Assembly (NCBI GenBank): GCA_023145595.1 | Contig: JAGLDM010000273.1 | Span: forward strand, 1-6,809 | Length of the DNA: 6,809 nt | Origin: Flavobacteriaceae bacterium | GTDB taxonomy: Bacteria; Bacteroidota; Bacteroidia; Flavobacteriales; Flavobacteriaceae | Direction of reading: 5' to 3' | Part shown: positions 6,255-6,809 of the stretch, in pieces | How the letters are laid out: the number at the start of each line of letters is the position of its first letter | Numbering within the stretch: position 1 is the first letter of the stretch | Notes under the pieces: model-generated | Database searches by the model: none | The model's input: only the letters and a program-made list of their open reading frames with translations | What the model was told of the DNA's origin: nothing | Position numbers and translations under genes: made by a program

Positions 6255-6739
6255 GCAACAGCCCCCGTTGTATTAAATTCTACCGTAATATTGTCTTGTA
6301 AGGTGGTGGCTAAAGAAATACCCTTAAAGTCTGCTTTTACTGGGTATTTTTTGTGGTTTCTATTCACAAGCACCGCTGTTTTGAAATTCTTTAAAGGGAC
6401 TTCTAAAAAATGTTTAACACCATACATAAGTGTCGATCCAGAATTTAGAACATCATCTACCAATACCAATGATTTGTTTTGGTAAGTTTCTGGAACTAGA
6501 GAGGTTTGTATTTCGTTTAATGGGTTCTCTTTATCAATATGAACTTCACACAAGGTGACTTTAATTTTAGATATCTGCTCAACACTATTTTTTAATTTAT
6601 TAGCAAATATAAGCCCGTTGGGAACAATGCCAGCGATGATGATTTCTTTTTCATCAGCATTTGCCTCAAAAATTTGATAAGCAATTCGCTTTATTTTATG
6701 TTCGATTTGGTCGTTGTTAAGTATGGTTGAATTATTCAT
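6242..6739 (-). CDS. PyrR-like phosphoribosyltransferase
   Basis: This 165-residue type I phosphoribosyltransferase carries the PRPP-binding signature LVLVDDVLNSGSTL (91-104, acidic pair Asp95-Asp96) and an upstream GIVPNG loop (37-42) that would hold pyrophosphate. The order GIVPNG, VDDVLNSGST, AVLVNRNHKKYPVKADF (122-138) follows PyrR, the bifunctional pyrimidine regulator/uracil phosphoribosyltransferase. The protein is a little shorter than typical PyrR (about 180). The middle part, where PyrR has its conserved threonine- and arginine-rich stretch, is different (residues 66-88). Its base specificity, and whether it binds RNA, cannot be told; purine phosphoribosyltransferase is an alternative. 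The ATG at 6739 overlaps the end of the upstream S4-domain gene by 8 bp, which implies translational coupling. Its 3' end overlaps convergent aroK by 13 bp. Confidence 0.85.
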   Translation of the reverse strand: MNNSTILNNDQIEHKIKRIAYQIFEANADEKEIIIAGIVPNGLIFANKLKNSVEQISKIKVTLCEVHIDKENPLNEIQTSLVPETYQNKSLVLVDDVLNSGSTLMYGVKHFLEVPLKNFKTAVLVNRNHKKYPVKADFKGISLATTLQDNITVEFNTTGAVAYLG

Positions 6740-6809
6740 ATGAATCCTCTTCGTTATAATTATCTATATCTCTTCTGTCTTTTTTTGTGGGTCTGCCAAT
6801 GCCTTTTTT
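6732..6809 (-). CDS. S4-domain RNA-binding protein (Hsp15-like), C-terminal end
   Basis: Only the last 25 codons and the stop are in the window. The visible residues begin KKGIGRPTKKDRRDID and end in an acidic tail, NYNEEDSYE. A basic KGxGRPTKKDRRDID tail is what I know from flavobacterial S4-domain proteins related to Hsp15, which bind stalled or free 50S ribosomal subunits. The S4 domain itself lies beyond the right edge, so the assignment rests on the tail alone. The stop codon (6734-6732) lies inside the start region of the phosphoribosyltransferase gene (8-bp overlap), so the two form an operon. Confidence 0.75.
   Translation of the reverse strand, partial: KKGIGRPTKKDRRDIDNYNEEDSYE

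Noticed and set aside
6291..6485. Plus-strand open frame of 64 codons
   Set aside because: It lies opposite the PRPP-binding region of the phosphoribosyltransferase; that motif fixes the coding strand.
1..6809. CRISPR array, insertion sequence, phage or defence system
   Set aside because: I see no spaced repeat array, transposase, integrase, nuclease-type defence gene or terminal inverted repeats anywhere in the window.

Overview
The window looks like a piece of an AT-rich Bacteroidota chromosome, most probably from a member of the Flavobacteriaceae. Five things point there. The genes lack Shine-Dalgarno sequences and start behind A/T-rich leaders. The two best promoter candidates fit the Bacteroidota form TTG-N(17-23)-TAnnTTTG. 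The tRNA genes do not encode CCA. The protein sequences have a flavobacterial character, including the typical tail of an S4-domain RNA-binding protein at the right edge. A fucose-type sugar pathway would suit a marine or algal-polysaccharide lifestyle, but that is inference.

Left part (1-2298, minus strand): a sugar catabolic operon read right to left. An AraB-like FGGY pentulokinase comes first, then, 32 bp downstream, the N-terminal third of an L-fucose isomerase that runs off the left edge. Together they would isomerise and phosphorylate L-fucose (via L-fuculose) or D-arabinose (via D-ribulose). A well-formed promoter lies just upstream of the kinase.

Middle (2299-5300, plus strand): a 355-bp divergent spacer with a terminator-like hairpin, then two metallophosphoesterases of related sequence. 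The first is exported and has an N-terminal purple-acid-phosphatase-type beta domain. The second is a predicted lipoprotein without that domain. Between them is a small decayed gene with a signal peptide, a lost start codon and an internal stop. Its C-terminal residues resemble the tail of the first phosphoesterase, so the locus may once have held three such genes. A strong hairpin terminator follows the second enzyme.

Right part (5300-6809): housekeeping genes. tRNA-Lys(UUU) and tRNA-Leu(GAG) lie on the minus strand, with a promoter before the pair, a terminator-like hairpin between them and a strong terminator after them. Shikimate kinase (aroK) follows on the plus strand. It converges on, and overlaps by 13 bp, a PyrR-like phosphoribosyltransferase, which in turn overlaps by 8 bp the end of an S4-domain RNA-binding protein gene upstream of it.

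I do not see a clearly new system. The points most worth a second look are the tandem phosphoesterases with altered metal-site motifs and the pseudogene between them, the pairing of FucI with an AraB-type kinase, and the hairpin in the divergent spacer.
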